64,000 nt of DNA from an uncultured Sphaerochaeta sp. (GCF_963677075.1 NZ_OY781873.1:372001-436000), one strand, 5' to 3'; positions 38,373-48,404 are shown, counted from the stretch's first letter. The notes: generated from the sequence alone by a model not told the origin. Numbers and translations: made by a program.

Positions 38373-41300
38373 TTAGTTGAGGGAGCCTTTCGACTGCTTG
38401 GCGATCAACTCTTCATCACGTTCGGTAAGGGGCACCTGCTGACCCTTGGAGTCATACACCGACATATCCAAAGCCAAGCCACGGATCTCCTGAACCAATA
38501 CATTGAATGCCTCAGGCATTCCCGCAGTAGAGGCTGGTTCACCCTTGACAATACTCTCATAAATCTTGACACGACCGTTCATGTCATCACTCTTGATGGT
38601 CAAGAGTTCCTGGAGAGTATTTGCAGCTCCGTACGCCTCAAGCGCCCAGACTTCCATTTCTCCAAGACGCTGGCCACCAAACTGGGCCTTACCACCAAGT
38701 GGCTGCTGGGTTACCAGTGAGTAAGGTCCTGTGGAACGAGCATGCATCTTATCATCAACCAAGTGGTGCAATTTCAGGTAATAGATATACCCGCAGAATA
38801 CCGGATTGACGAACGGTACACCGGTCTGTCCATCATAGAGCTTTACCTTGGAGTTCTCAGGAAGACCGGCATTGCGCATCTTCTCCTCAATCTGTTCCAT
38901 GGTGGCACTCTGGAAAACCGGAGTGGAATACCATTCACCCAGCTTGACAGCTGCCCAGCCGAGCTGAGTCTCCATCAACTGACCAATATTCATTCGGGAT
39001 GGAACACCGAGTGGGTTCAAACAAACATCAAGCGGGGTACCATCCTCCATGAACGGCATATCCTCTTCAGGAAGGATCCGGCTGACAACACCCTTGTTTC
39101 CGTGTCGACCAGCCATCTTGTCACCCTGTCGAAGTTTTCGCTTGGTTGCAATAAGAACCTTTACGGTCTCCTCAACACCTGGGGGAAGCTCATCATTGTT
39201 GCTGCGCTTCAAACGCTGGATGTCAATGACTGTTCCTTCGGTACCATGGGGTACCTTCAAGGAAGTATCACGAACTTCTTTGGCCTTCTCACCAAAGATT
39301 GAGTTGAGCAACTTGAATTCAGGGGTTGTATCACTCTCACTCTTCGGGGTTACCTTTCCAACCATGATTGATCCAGGTCGAACCATGGTTCCAATGCGGA
39401 CGATACCGTCCTCATCAAGCTGTTCAAGCATCTTTTCACTGGTGTTTGGAATATCACGGGTAAGCTTCTCAGGACCAAGCTTGGTCTCACGAATATCTGT
39501 GGTGAACTCCTTGATATGCACACTGGTGAAAATGTCATCCTTGACAACGCGCTCACTGATCAGGACCGCATCCTCATAGTTGTATCCATGCCAAGGCACG
39601 AATCCAACGAGAATATTTCTACCAAGAGCCAACTCCCCTTCCTGGGTTGCGGGGCCGTCAGCGAGGACTGCCCCGGCTTCAACATGCTGCCCAAAGGAAA
39701 CAATCGGTTTTTGGTTGAAACAGGTATCTTGGTTGGTTCTCTGGAACTTCTGGATTGGGTAGACATCAACCTCACCCTCAATCTCAGCATCATCAACACT
39801 GATCACAACTTTCTCAGCACTGACATAGGCAATGGTTCCTGCACGTTTTGCTTTGACCAGGACGCCACTATCGTAAGCAGCCTTTCCTTCTATGCCTGTT
39901 CCAACTCTTGGCGTTTCTGGGAATACAAGAGGTACAGCCTGGCGCTGCATGTTCGATCCCATCAATGCACGGTTTGCGTCATCGTGCTCAAGGAAGGGAA
40001 TCAAGGATGCTGCAACACTGAGTACCTGCTTGGGAGAAACGTCAATGTATTTGATGTCGGTTGCCGGCTTTGTGGAGTAATCCCCACTACGACGAACCGG
40101 AATTTCCTTGTCGATGAAGTTACCATCTTCATCAACCTTGGCATTCGCCTGGGCAATGAAGAACTTCTCCTCATCATTTGCATCAAGATAGCGGTACTGC
40201 TTGGATACAACCCCGTTGACTACCTTTCGGTATGGGGATTCCAGGAAGCCGTGCTGATTGATGCGGGTATAGTTTGCCAATGAGACAATAAGACCGATGT
40301 TTGGTCCTTCAGGAGTCTCAATAGGACAAATTCTTCCATAATGGGTGTAGTGAACGTCACGTACCTCAAATCCAGCACGGTCACGGCTCAAACCACCTGG
40401 TCCCAATGCATTGAGCCTTCTTTTATGAGTAAGCTCTGCAAGCGGGTTAACCTGGTCCATGAACTGGGAAAGCTGGCTACTACCGAAGAATTCCTTGATG
40501 GCCGCAATAATTGGCTTGATGGAGATAAGATCCTGTGGTTTTACAGAACCTGACTCGAGATTCATGCGCTCCTTTGCAATACGCTCCATACGAGCAAAAG
40601 CACTCTTGAGTGCATTCTGCAGGAGCTCTCCAACGGAACGAACACGACGATTGCCGAGGTGGTCAATGTCATCGACATTTTCCTCACGAATGAACACCTT
40701 GATCAGGAATCCCATCGTATTGACGATATCCTGCGGAGTAAGGACGGTCAGATCGGTGGAAGCCATTTCTTCTTCCTCTTCACTACCAGTTCCGAACTTC
40801 TTGTTGAATTTATATCGACCTACAGACCCAAGGTCATAGCGACGGCTTGAGAAGAACATGTCCGGAAGGTCACGCTCTGCACGCTCAATGGCTATCATTT
40901 CACCAGGCATCAAGACTGAGAAAATGGGAGAGAGGACATCTTCCTTGGTCGGCTCATCATAGCCTTCACGGGTGTATTTGGCATCCTCGATCTCGAAACA
41001 GTTGAGAATCATATCGCTGTGGAGCGTACCCTCTCCACGGAGATTCACCAACTCAACGGAAGTTACCTTCAGCTCAAGAAGTTCATCAATCTCATGGGCA
41101 TGCAGCATATCACCAGCTCGAAACACTTTCTTGGATGCTCCATCAACTGTTGCATATACATCCTTGAAAAGATAACGATTCTCCAAGCTTGACTTGAAAT
41201 CACCATCATCTACCAGGTCAACCATTTCGCCTGTGTAGAAGTGCTCAAGAATCTTCTCACGAGTATCCAACCCAATTGCACGCAGGAAGAGCGTACCGAG

Positions 41301-41894
41301 GATACGTTTCTTACGATCAATCTTGGTATAGATGAGATGCTTCTTATCATCAATCTCAAACTCCAGCCAAGAACCCCTGTAGGGAATGATCCTGGAAGAG
41401 TAGACATCTTTTTCGTTGGAAAAAATGACACCGGGAGAACGGTGGATCTGACTGACCACAACGCGCTCTGCACCGTTGATAATAAATGTGCCACGATCGG
41501 TCATCAGCGGGATATCCCCAAAGAAGATTTCCTTTTCTCTCATCTCTCCATTGGAGAACTCGAGGCTGATCGTGACTTTGATGGGTACGCTATAGGATCG
41601 ACCCTTCTTCTTGCACTCCATTTGGGAGAACTTGATGTTGTCATAGTCGATTGTATACCCTTTGTAAGCGAGACGCATCTCGCCATTGGGACTATCAATG
41701 GGGAATGTTGACTGGAACACTTCCTCCAGCCCGTACGACGGATCTGGCGCCAGTCCTTTCAGACAGCGATCCAGCTGTAAGAACCTCTCGTAGGAATCGA
41801 GCTGGACTCCAATCAAGTTGGGAAGTTCACAGACTTCATGTAGTTCAGAACCGATGTACGTGCGTGTTATGGATTTGCCGTTGGCAACCATCAT
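38373..41894 (-). CDS. rpoB: RNA polymerase beta subunit
   Basis: The 1173-residue subunit has the rifampicin pocket ([32 protein letters not shown]), the [17 protein letters not shown] block and the [20 protein letters not shown] clamp-adjacent motif. At the position equal to E. coli Ser531 this protein has Asn495 (codon 40412-40410), the change linked to natural rifampicin resistance in spirochaetes. There are two adjacent ATGs (41894, 41891); the first fits GGAGGG spacing better. Confidence 0.98.
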   Translation of the reverse strand: MMVANGKSITRTYIGSELHEVCELPNLIGVQLDSYERFLQLDRCLKGLAPDPSYGLEEVFQSTFPIDSPNGEMRLAYKGYTIDYDNIKFSQMECKKKGRSYSVPIKVTISLEFSNGEMREKEIFFGDIPLMTDRGTFIINGAERVVVSQIHRSPGVIFSNEKDVYSSRIIPYRGSWLEFEIDDKKHLIYTKIDRKKRILGTLFLRAIGLDTREKILEHFYTGEMVDLVDDGDFKSSLENRYLFKDVYATVDGASKKVFRAGDMLHAHEIDELLELKVTSVELVNLRGEGTLHSDMILNCFEIEDAKYTREGYDEPTKEDVLSPIFSVLMPGEMIAIERAERDLPDMFFSSRRYDLGSVGRYKFNKKFGTGSEEEEEMASTDLTVLTPQDIVNTMGFLIKVFIREENVDDIDHLGNRRVRSVGELLQNALKSAFARMERIAKERMNLESGSVKPQDLISIKPIIAAIKEFFGSSQLSQFMDQVNPLAELTHKRRLNALGPGGLSRDRAGFEVRDVHYTHYGRICPIETPEGPNIGLIVSLANYTRINQHGFLESPYRKVVNGVVSKQYRYLDANDEEKFFIAQANAKVDEDGNFIDKEIPVRRSGDYSTKPATDIKYIDVSPKQVLSVAASLIPFLEHDDANRALMGSNMQRQAVPLVFPETPRVGTGIEGKAAYDSGVLVKAKRAGTIAYVSAEKVVISVDDAEIEGEVDVYPIQKFQRTNQDTCFNQKPIVSFGQHVEAGAVLADGPATQEGELALGRNILVGFVPWHGYNYEDAVLISERVVKDDIFTSVHIKEFTTDIRETKLGPEKLTRDIPNTSEKMLEQLDEDGIVRIGTMVRPGSIMVGKVTPKSESDTTPEFKLLNSIFGEKAKEVRDTSLKVPHGTEGTVIDIQRLKRSNNDELPPGVEETVKVLIATKRKLRQGDKMAGRHGNKGVVSRILPEEDMPFMEDGTPLDVCLNPLGVPSRMNIGQLMETQLGWAAVKLGEWYSTPVFQSATMEQIEEKMRNAGLPENSKVKLYDGQTGVPFVNPVFCGYIYYLKLHHLVDDKMHARSTGPYSLVTQQPLGGKAQFGGQRLGEMEVWALEAYGAANTLQELLTIKSDDMNGRVKIYESIVKGEPASTAGMPEAFNVLVQEIRGLALDMSVYDSKGQQVPLTERDEELIAKQSKGSLN

Positions 41895-41963
41895 GTACCC
41901 TCCAAAGTCAAAAGAAAAACAGACATAATCCCTTGCATAACAAGGAAAACAAAGACACAGTTG

Positions 41964-42053
41964 GCCACCGGTGTCTATCCGGTGGCTTGGTGAACCGGGC
42001 TAACGCCCTCTTACAAAGAACAAGAGCTGGGAACCAGGGGTTGCCTGGCTCCC
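41964..42053 (-). promoter_or_regulatory. pair of stem-loops between rplL and rpoB (candidate attenuator)
   Basis: Two hairpins occupy the 169-base gap. The first in transcription is a 10-bp stem with one G-T wobble (42029-42038 with 42044-42053), 10 bases past the rplL stop. The second is a perfect 8-bp GCCACCGG/CCGGTGGC stem (41964-41971 with 41979-41986). T-runs are weak. This place in other bacteria holds a partial terminator or processing site that lowers rpoBC relative to L7/L12. Confidence 0.6.
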
Positions 42054-42063
42054 CAGGCTCAGA

Positions 42064-42444
42064 TTAGTCAACGGGCTTGACCTCAACAGTACAGCCAGTA
42101 GCCTCAAGTTTCTCCTTGAGAGCATCTGCGTCTGCCTTGCTGACAGCTTCCTTGACAACCTTATCGCCAGCCTCAACAAGTTCCTTTGCTTCCTTCAGGC
42201 CGAGGCCGGTGATAGCACGGACTTCCTTGATGGCAGCAATCTTCTTGGAAGGATCTGCAGCCTTGAGGATGACGTTGAATTCGGTCGGCTCTTCAACTGC
42301 TTCAGCAGCTGCTGCAGGACCAGCAGCAACAGCAGCAGCTGCAGCCTGGACGCCGAACTTCTCTTCCATCATCTTGATGAGGTCAGCGACCTCCATGACG
42401 GACATACTTGCGATTGATTCCAAAATCTCTTCTTTAGTAGCCAT
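42064..42444 (-). CDS. rplL: 50S ribosomal protein L7/L12
   Basis: The 126-residue stalk protein recruits translation GTPases. It has an N-terminal dimerisation helix ([20 protein letters not shown]), an Ala/Pro/Glu hinge (residues ~33-56) and the C-terminal domain with [20 protein letters not shown]. It follows rplJ by 71 bases. Confidence 0.98.
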   Translation of the reverse strand: MATKEEILESIASMSVMEVADLIKMMEEKFGVQAAAAAVAAGPAAAAEAVEEPTEFNVILKAADPSKKIAAIKEVRAITGLGLKEAKELVEAGDKVVKEAVSKADADALKEKLEATGCTVEVKPVD

Positions 42445-42515
42445 ATTATCTTCTCCTTATACAGTTTTCTATCTACACAGTCATAGCAGGTTACCTGTGA
42501 AGACTAAGACTGTGT

Positions 42516-43043
42516 CTAGTTCTCTTCGCTGGCAGACTCTACTGAGCCACCATTGTTCTCGACATAGGCAAGCAAGGTTGCTGCCAGCTTCTGCACGGGA
42601 GCCTTCATGGTTCCCATCAAGGATGCAATCAGTTCCAATTTGGTTGGGAGCTTGCTGAAAGCCTCAATCTGTTCGGCATTGTAGAATTCACCATCAAGAA
42701 GAGCGCCTTTCACTTCAATGGAAGCACCCTCTTTCTTGATTGCAAACAGATCCTTGGCAACAACATTGGCCTCATCACCCTTCACCAAAGCGATGGCGGT
42801 GGGCCCAACAAGCTGCTCGTCAGCAGTTCTATCCAGGTCGGTGAGTGCAATCTTTGCAAACCGGTTCTTAACAACACGGAATGCTGCATCCTTCTCCATA
42901 AGAGTTCTACGAAGCTTGGTGATCTGCTCAACAGTCATACCACGGTAATCGGTGAAGATATACCCGGTGTACTGGCTGAACTCATCCTTCAAAGCCTTGA
43001 CAGCCTCTTCCTTCGCAGGGGTAATACGAGTTTTATGATCCAT
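42516..43043 (-). CDS. rplJ: 50S ribosomal protein L10
   Basis: The 175-residue stalk base protein binds 23S rRNA and L7/L12 dimers through its C-terminal helix. Visible: KALKDEFSQYTGYIFTDYRG, VEQITKLRRTLMEKDAAFRV and TALALVKGDEANVVAKDL-like segment. It begins 15 bases after the rplA stop. Confidence 0.96.
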   Translation of the reverse strand: MDHKTRITPAKEEAVKALKDEFSQYTGYIFTDYRGMTVEQITKLRRTLMEKDAAFRVVKNRFAKIALTDLDRTADEQLVGPTAIALVKGDEANVVAKDLFAIKKEGASIEVKGALLDGEFYNAEQIEAFSKLPTKLELIASLMGTMKAPVQKLAATLLAYVENNGGSVESASEEN

Positions 43044-43058
43044 ACTATGCTTCTCCTC

Positions 43059-43748
43059 TTACACCGTGGCCGACATATCCTTCACATTGACCCGGACTCC
43101 CGGACCCATGGTGGAGGAAAGTGCGATACTGACCACGAAGTCAGCCTTTGCGTCAGATGGCTTCTTACGGACGATTTCCTTGACAACAGATTTGGCGTTT
43201 TCACTTACCAAAGCAGGATCCATGGAGACCTTACCGATGGGAAGGTGGACAACGTTTGTCTTGTCAGAACGGAACTCGACACGACCTTGGGAAAGCTCAG
43301 CAAGAGCACCCTTGACGTCGAACGTTACAGTCTGGGTCTTGGGGTTCGGCATCAAGCCTCGGCGACCAAGAATCGGACCAAGACGACCTACGTCCTTCAT
43401 CATGTCAGGAGTGGCGACTGCCACATCAAAATCCATCCAACCACCGCGAATCTTCTCGATCAGGTCAGTGTCACCAACATAGGCTGCACCAGCTTCACGA
43501 GCTTCTTCTGCCTTCTCTCCCTTAGCGAATACAAGGATACGCTTCTGGGCGGAAAACTGATTGGGAAGGACTACCGTGTCACGAACACTCTGGCTTTTCT
43601 TGAGGGTCAGCTTAACGGATACCTCAACAGTCTCATCAAATGAAGCGAAAGCAAGTTCTTTTACCAAAGCTGCTGCTTCATCAAATGTATAGAGCTTCTC
43701 ACGGTCAACATTTTTAATTGCTTCTCGATACTTCTTTCCGTGTTTCAT
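43059..43748 (-). CDS. rplA: 50S ribosomal protein L1
   Basis: The 229-residue L1-stalk protein has [20 protein letters not shown], the L1 motif [20 protein letters not shown] and [20 protein letters not shown]1 commonly represses its own operon by binding a 23S-like hairpin ahead of rplK; such a hairpin is visible at 44258-44284. It lies one base from rplK. Confidence 0.97.
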   Translation of the reverse strand: MKHGKKYREAIKNVDREKLYTFDEAAALVKELAFASFDETVEVSVKLTLKKSQSVRDTVVLPNQFSAQKRILVFAKGEKAEEAREAGAAYVGDTDLIEKIRGGWMDFDVAVATPDMMKDVGRLGPILGRRGLMPNPKTQTVTFDVKGALAELSQGRVEFRSDKTNVVHLPIGKVSMDPALVSENAKSVVKEIVRKKPSDAKADFVVSIALSSTMGPGVRVNVKDMSATV

Positions 43749-43749
43749 A

Positions 43750-44181
43750 CTATTGCTCCACCTCTACACCCATACTGCGGGCTGTTCCAGCAACAATTCT
43801 CTTTGCAGCCTCGATGTCATTTGCATTGAGGTCCTTCAATTTGGTTGTTGCGATTTCAGTCAGCTGGTCCTGTGAGAGCTTGCCAACCTTCACCTTGTTG
43901 GGACTTCCACTACCACTACTCAGACCAAGAGCCTTCTTGATGAGTACTGCAGCAGGGGGAGTCTTCAGGATGAACGTGAAGCTCTTGTCGGCATAAACAG
44001 TGATGATAACGGGAAGAATGAGCCCAGGTTCGTAGTTCTTTGTCTTGTCATTGAACTCCTGGACAAACTTAGGGGCACTGACACCATGGGGTCCAAGCGC
44101 GGGCCCGATTGGGGGTGCCGGCGTAGCCTTCTGGGCAGGGCACTGCAACTTAATAATTGCAGACACCTTTTTCTTTGCCAT
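43750..44181 (-). CDS. rplK: 50S ribosomal protein L11
   Basis: The 143-residue GTPase-centre protein starts at ATG 44181 ([20 protein letters not shown]); the frame opens to 44208 without family support. It has the proline-rich [20 protein letters not shown] segment and the C-terminal [20 protein letters not shown] domain. First ribosomal gene after nusG, behind the candidate L1 operator. Confidence 0.97.
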   Translation of the reverse strand: MAKKKVSAIIKLQCPAQKATPAPPIGPALGPHGVSAPKFVQEFNDKTKNYEPGLILPVIITVYADKSFTFILKTPPAAVLIKKALGLSSGSGSPNKVKVGKLSQDQLTEIATTKLKDLNANDIEAAKRIVAGTARSMGVEVEQ

Positions 44182-44239
44182 GTTTCTCTCCTTACGCAAT
44201 AAATCCAACCTATGGATTGGATTGTGCGCTGGTATTAAC

Positions 44240-44284
44240 GCCTGTCATACGATCAGGCTCCCACCTCATCTCACAATGAGGGAG
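44240..44284 (-). promoter_or_regulatory. candidate L1 autoregulatory mRNA hairpin before rplK
   Basis: On the minus strand CTCCC pairs with GGGAG (44284-44280 with 44262-44258) and TCAT with ATGA, leaving a three-base GGT bulge on the 3' side only. This asymmetric two-helix shape and the string AGGTGGGAG match the L1 stalk of this window's own 23S rRNA (about 60625-60650). A second stem GCCTG/CAGGC (44258-44254 with 44244-44240) follows. Confidence 0.6.
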
Positions 44285-44355
44285 TAATCACAAACAAATG
44301 GACTCGGTTGTAAAAGAACAGAAAAATCTCGTGCAGTAATCCAGTCCAAAGACTA

Positions 44356-44916
44356 CTACAGAATCTTTTCTACTTGGAGGAAATCCACCTCAACCGGAGT
44401 GGAGCGTCCGAAAATTCCAACGCTGACCCGCATACGGGCCTTTTCCAAATTGACTTCCTCGATAACCCCGGTGAAGGAATCGAAAGGACCGTCAATAATG
44501 CGTACCTGCTCTCCAATGGAGAAGGTCTGCTTAGGTTTGAACACCTTCTCAGCAGGAAGATCACCCGTTTTCTGGAAGAGGTTCTTCACTTCAGCTGCTG
44601 ATAAGGGTTGCGGCTTAACGCTGTCACTCGGGCTTACAAACCCAGTAACACCCTGTATACGCTTGATGTGAGAACACCAGGTCTTCCAACTTGTATCGGG
44701 CAGGTCTAGCTCAACCAGGATATAGCCGGGAAGAATTTTACGCTTCACCTCACGTCTCACCCCTTCCTTAACCTCTACTACGGTTTCAAAAGGAACTTTG
44801 ACATCAGTGCAAACAAGCGCGAAGTCCATATCGGTCTCGCGCATCTTGTTGATGATTCGCTCAATCTTCTGTTCGTACCCAGAATATGTGTGTACTACGT
44901 ACCAGCCTTTAGCCAT
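44356..44916 (-). CDS. nusG: transcription termination/antitermination factor NusG
   Basis: The 186-residue factor has the NGN domain (GWYVVHTYSGYEQKIERII, GYILVELDLPD) and a C-terminal KOW domain (GEQVRIIDGPFDSFTGVIEE). It binds RNA polymerase and couples it to Rho or to the ribosome through S10. It starts 9 bases after the secE stop. Confidence 0.97.
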   Translation of the reverse strand: MAKGWYVVHTYSGYEQKIERIINKMRETDMDFALVCTDVKVPFETVVEVKEGVRREVKRKILPGYILVELDLPDTSWKTWCSHIKRIQGVTGFVSPSDSVKPQPLSAAEVKNLFQKTGDLPAEKVFKPKQTFSIGEQVRIIDGPFDSFTGVIEEVNLEKARMRVSVGIFGRSTPVEVDFLQVEKIL

Positions 44917-44925
44917 GACTCCGCC

Positions 44926-45105
44926 TTACAGAATAAACAATACACCTTTAAGCAGGAGGAAGTCCACCAACCCAAGGAATATTGCAACGATGGCTGTAGA
45001 CACAAGTACGACCTTTGTGGAAGAAATAACAGCTTCACGGGAGGGCCAGACAACCTTTTTCAGTTCCTGGGAAGACTCCTTGAAATACTTAAATAGCTTC
45101 TTCAT
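44926..45105 (-). CDS. secE: protein translocase subunit SecE
   Basis: At 59 residues it is a one-helix SecE: cytoplasmic amphipathic part with LKKVVWPSREAVISSTKVVL, then one membrane segment (VAIFLGLVDFLLLKGVLFIL). The start is ATG 45105 (MKKLFKYFKESSQELKK); the open frame upstream runs through tRNA-Trp and is not coding. It stabilises SecY. Confidence 0.95.
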   Translation of the reverse strand: MKKLFKYFKESSQELKKVVWPSREAVISSTKVVLVSTAIVAIFLGLVDFLLLKGVLFIL

Positions 45106-45141
45106 TGAAGGGCTCCTTGAGGGAAAAGATCGAGAAGCTAA

Positions 45142-45215
45142 CAGGCCAAGAAGGATTCGAACCCTCAACATCCGGTTTTGGAGACCAGCGCTCTACCAGT
45201 TGGAGCTATTGGCCT
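45142..45215 (-). tRNA. tRNA-Trp (anticodon CCA)
   Basis: A 74-base cloverleaf reads AGGCCAA at the 5' end and TTGGCCT plus discriminator G at the 3' end, with anticodon loop CTCCAAA (CCA) and the T-loop sequence GGTTCGAATCC. CCA is not encoded. It lies between rpmG and secE, a widely conserved arrangement. Confidence 0.97.
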
Positions 45216-45239
45216 ATTTGCTTCTCGATCGAAACAACC

Positions 45240-45419
45240 TTATTTAATTTTTGCCTCGCGGTGCAAGGTGTGCTTGCGCTCGAACGGACAATACTTCTTT
45301 AACTCAAGTTTACCCTGAGTATTTCTCCGATTCTTCTCGGTAGTGTAATTTTTCTGCTTACATTCGGTGCACTGAAGAGCAATTTTCTCAACAGGACCTT
45401 TTTTCTTTGAATCAGCCAT
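45240..45419 (-). CDS. rpmG: 50S ribosomal protein L33
   Basis: The 59-residue gene reads [40 protein letters not shown] and [19 protein letters not shown]. Three cysteines are present (C17, C20, C44), but the fourth zinc ligand of the usual CPxC pair is Glu47, so zinc binding is probably lost or weakened. A small GGTGA/TCACC hairpin lies just before its ribosome-binding site (GAGGAG). Confidence 0.93.
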   Translation of the reverse strand: MADSKKKGPVEKIALQCTECKQKNYTTEKNRRNTQGKLELKKYCPFERKHTLHREAKIK

Positions 45420-45481
45420 TACGTGCTCCTCGGTGAGTTTTCACCTCAATTCCACTCCCCATTGGAAGGGGATAAAAAAAG

Positions 45482-45554
45482 AGCCCTCGAACGGATTTGA
45501 ACCGTTGACCCCCACCTTACCATGGTGGTGCTCTACCGACTGAGCTACAAGGGC
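45482..45554 (-). tRNA. tRNA-Thr (anticodon GGT)
   Basis: A 73-base cloverleaf with acceptor GCCCTTG/CGAGGGC (one G-T pair), D-arm GCTCAGTCGGTAGAGC, anticodon stem CCACC/GGTGG with loop ATGGTAA (GGT), and T-loop GGTTCAAATCC. Discriminator T; CCA is not encoded. It is the first product of the secE-nusG-rpoBC transcript. Confidence 0.97.
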
Positions 45555-45560
45555 GTCGGT

Positions 45561-45638
45561 CATATGCAGGCAAATCCACGAGATAGTCAACCTGCAACAT
45601 GCAGAAGCAAACTTACCAAAGAGCAGGTCTTTTGTCAA
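45561..45638 (-). promoter_or_regulatory. promoter region for tRNA-Thr-rpmG-tRNA-Trp-secE-nusG operon
   Basis: Two overlapping candidates are visible on the minus strand. The upstream one is TTGACA (45638-45633) with TAAGTT (45615-45610), 17 bases apart. The downstream one is TTGACT (45590-45585) with CATATG (45566-45561), 18 bases apart, which would start transcription at or near the tRNA 5' end. Which is used is unknown. Confidence 0.5.
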
Positions 45639-45674
45639 TATACCTGTTCAAGAAAGAAGAAAAAGTTGAACCAG

Positions 45675-45703
45675 TTGCCCAGAAAACACCAATCTTATAT
45701 AGT
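45675..45703 (+). promoter_or_regulatory. sigma-70 promoter for glycogen phosphorylase gene
   Basis: TTGCCC (45675-45680) and TATAGT (45698-45703) are spaced 17 bases; the start site would be near 45710, about 30 bases before the ATG. It is back to back with the tRNA-Thr promoter. Confidence 0.65.
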
Positions 45704-45740
45704 GTAGATGTGCTATTTGTACGAAACACAAGGAGTTCCT

Positions 45741-48254
45741 ATGCAGGATCAACAGAAAACCAAGTACGGTCATCGAGCCAAAGACATTGCCCAAGACTTT
45801 GCTGAACATCTCAAGTACAGTCAGGATGCAGATATTTATCATACTACCAAAGAAGGGCGATATACAGCCCTCGCACTCTCAGTTCGGGACAGAATCATCC
45901 ACCAGTGGAACCAGAGCCGAAAAACCCAACGTGCAAACGGAGCAAAACGGGTCTACTACCTCTCTTTGGAATTTCTCATGGGAAGGGCGATGACGAACAA
46001 CATCATCAATCTCGGTATCGAGAATGAAGTGATGGAAGCCCTCTCCTCACTGGGGTATACCTATGAGGAACTTAGCGAAGTGGAACCGGATGCCGGGTTA
46101 GGGAATGGGGGACTCGGCAGACTTGCTGCTTGTTTCCTGGACTCCCTTGCTACACTTGAAATTCCCGCGTATGGATATGGAATTCGTTACAATTATGGAA
46201 TTTTTCGCCAACAGATCAAGAATGGATGGCAAGCAGAACAACCGGATAACTGGTTGCGTGATGGCAATCCTTGGGAAATCCACAGACCAGATGTAGTCTA
46301 CCCTGTCCAATTCGGCGGAGAAGTTCAGGTAATCAGGGAACATGGACGTGATCGTTTCAAATGGAGTGGCTCAGAAGTGGTCAACGGCGTTGCATACGAT
46401 ACACCAATCATCGGTTATGGATGCAAGACGGTGAACACACTTCGCCTCTGGTCTGCAAAAAGCCCGGAAGAGTTCAATTTCCATGAATTCAATGACGGGG
46501 ATTACACCGAGGCTGTCCGCTCAAAAATCAGTGCAGAGAACCTGAGCCAAGTGCTCTACCCTAATGACACTCTATACATGGGCAAGGAGCTGAGGCTCAA
46601 GCAACAGTACTTCTTTGTAGCCTGTTCCCTAGCAGACATCATCAACCGTTTCAAACGGAAAGAGAGCAACTGGGGTGTACTCCCAGACTATGCAGCAATT
46701 CAACTTAATGACACACACCCCTCCCTGGCTGTGCCTGAATTGATGCGCCTTCTTATTGATGAAGAGAACCTCGATTGGGATAAAGCATGGGAGATCACTG
46801 TAAAGACCATGGGGTACACCAACCATACCTTGATGCCGGAGGCACTTGAGAAGTGGTCACTACCCATGTTGCAGAAGATACTTCCCCGCCATATGCAGAT
46901 CATCTTCGAGATCAATCATCGATTCCTGCAACAGGCAGTCTCCTACTTCCCTCTTCAACCACAAATGCTCAGCAAGATAAGCATCATTGAAGAGACAAAC
47001 CCTAAACAGGTTCGTATGGCACACCTGGCTATCATTGGAAGTCACAGCACCAATGGGGTTGCAGAATTGCACTCACAGTTGTTGAAGAAGTCAATGTTCC
47101 CGCAGTTCAATCTTATCTTCAAGGACCGTTTCAACAACAAGACGAATGGCATTACCCAAAGGCGATGGTTGCTTGCTTCAAACCCCAAGCTTGCAGCATT
47201 GATAAACAGTGCCATTGGTGATGGCTGGATCACTGACTACAACCAGATTGAAAAACTCAAACCATTCGCCGAAGACAAGAACTTCCTTGCTGATTTTGCA
47301 GCGATCAAGCAGGAGAACAAGATTCATGCAGCTTCCTTCTTGCAGAAGGACAGCAACATGATCATCAATCCAAACACATTTTTTGATGTCCAGGTAAAGA
47401 GAATTCATGAGTACAAGCGGCAATTGCTCAATGCCTTAAACATATTGCTCATGTACAATAACCTGAAACAAGGAGGAGCTGCTACGAAGGATATGGAACC
47501 AACATCCTTCCTCTTCGGGGGCAAAGCAGCACCAGGGTATGTCAATGCGAAATTGATCATAAAGCTGATAAACAATATTGCAAAGGTGATCAATGCGGAT
47601 CCGGCAACCAATGACCGCCTTGCCATACACTTCATGCCAAACTACCGGGTCTCGATGGCAGAAGCCATTATACCAGCCACAAACCTTTCTGAGCAGATCT
47701 CAACAGCTGGAACGGAGGCCTCTGGAACAGGAAACATGAAATTCATGTGCAATGGCGCACTGACCATAGGGACCATGGATGGTGCAAATATTGAGATCGC
47801 ACAAGAAGTTGGTGAAGAGAACATGTTCATCTTCGGTAACACAGAAGAGGAAATCCAAAAACTGAGCCTCTCATACGATCCATTCACATATGTGATGGCT
47901 GATAAAGAGATTAAGGATGCAATTGATTTGCTCTTCAGTGGCTACTTCAATATCAATGAGCCGAATATCTTTGAACCATTACGTAGGAGTTTGTTTGAGG
48001 AAGGCGACAGATATTACCACTTTGCAGACCTTCGAATGTACAGCGATGCACACCGCAAGGCTAGGGAGCTCTACAAGGGAGACAGGAATGCCTGGAACAG
48101 AATGGCAGTGTTGAATATTGCCTCAAGTGGCAAGTTCTCCAGTGACAGAACCATTGCCCAATACGCAAAGGAGATCTGGAATATCGACTCATGTCCGGTT
48201 GAGAAGGATCTCAGCGAAGATACAGCTCTCCAGGATGCAATCAAACGAAGATAG
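45741..48254 (+). CDS. glgP: glycogen/starch/alpha-glucan phosphorylase
   Basis: The 837-residue enzyme releases glucose-1-phosphate from alpha-glucans with phosphate. The ATG at 45741 has AAGGAG five bases ahead; the open frame to 45708 is not needed. Family landmarks: RVYYLSLEFLMGRAMTNNII, EVEPDAGLGNGGLGRLAACF, YGIRYNYGIFRQ, RIHEYKRQLLNALNI, and the PLP-lysine site EASGTGNMKFMCNGAL. The length is typical. It stands alone, ended by a strong terminator; no other glycogen genes are adjacent, so MalP-like maltodextrin use is equally possible. Confidence 0.95.
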   Translation: MQDQQKTKYGHRAKDIAQDFAEHLKYSQDADIYHTTKEGRYTALALSVRDRIIHQWNQSRKTQRANGAKRVYYLSLEFLMGRAMTNNIINLGIENEVMEALSSLGYTYEELSEVEPDAGLGNGGLGRLAACFLDSLATLEIPAYGYGIRYNYGIFRQQIKNGWQAEQPDNWLRDGNPWEIHRPDVVYPVQFGGEVQVIREHGRDRFKWSGSEVVNGVAYDTPIIGYGCKTVNTLRLWSAKSPEEFNFHEFNDGDYTEAVRSKISAENLSQVLYPNDTLYMGKELRLKQQYFFVACSLADIINRFKRKESNWGVLPDYAAIQLNDTHPSLAVPELMRLLIDEENLDWDKAWEITVKTMGYTNHTLMPEALEKWSLPMLQKILPRHMQIIFEINHRFLQQAVSYFPLQPQMLSKISIIEETNPKQVRMAHLAIIGSHSTNGVAELHSQLLKKSMFPQFNLIFKDRFNNKTNGITQRRWLLASNPKLAALINSAIGDGWITDYNQIEKLKPFAEDKNFLADFAAIKQENKIHAASFLQKDSNMIINPNTFFDVQVKRIHEYKRQLLNALNILLMYNNLKQGGAATKDMEPTSFLFGGKAAPGYVNAKLIIKLINNIAKVINADPATNDRLAIHFMPNYRVSMAEAIIPATNLSEQISTAGTEASGTGNMKFMCNGALTIGTMDGANIEIAQEVGEENMFIFGNTEEEIQKLSLSYDPFTYVMADKEIKDAIDLLFSGYFNINEPNIFEPLRRSLFEEGDRYYHFADLRMYSDAHRKARELYKGDRNAWNRMAVLNIASSGKFSSDRTIAQYAKEIWNIDSCPVEKDLSEDTALQDAIKRR

Positions 48255-48259
48255 CATTC

Positions 48260-48404
48260 GCCAAATGACGATGAATCATCATCCATTTTCCATGGATGAT
48301 GATTTTTTGTCATTTCTCTTATATTTTTACTGATTACTTTATATACATTTATAAGTTTGTATTATTTATTTCTACAATTATATGACCAAATATCGTCATT
48401 TGGC
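48260..48404. promoter_or_regulatory. paired operator-like sites flanking the glgP terminator
   Basis: The 13-base sequence at 48260-48272 recurs as its exact reverse complement at 48392-48404. The second copy also sits in a local near-palindrome (CCAAAT, 6-base spacer, ATTTGG; 48387-48404) that overlaps the -35 region of the CI-type regulator gene. They are candidate autoregulatory binding sites for that regulator (inference). Confidence 0.45.
48275..48308 (+). terminator. intrinsic terminator after glgP
   Basis: A perfect 12-bp stem (48275-48286 with 48292-48303) with a 5-base loop runs into a T6 tract, 21 bases past the glgP stop. Confidence 0.92.

Noticed and set aside
48275..48308. REP-like or CRISPR-like repeat after glgP
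   Set aside because: It is a single perfect stem with a T-run, a plain intrinsic terminator, and no repeat array follows.
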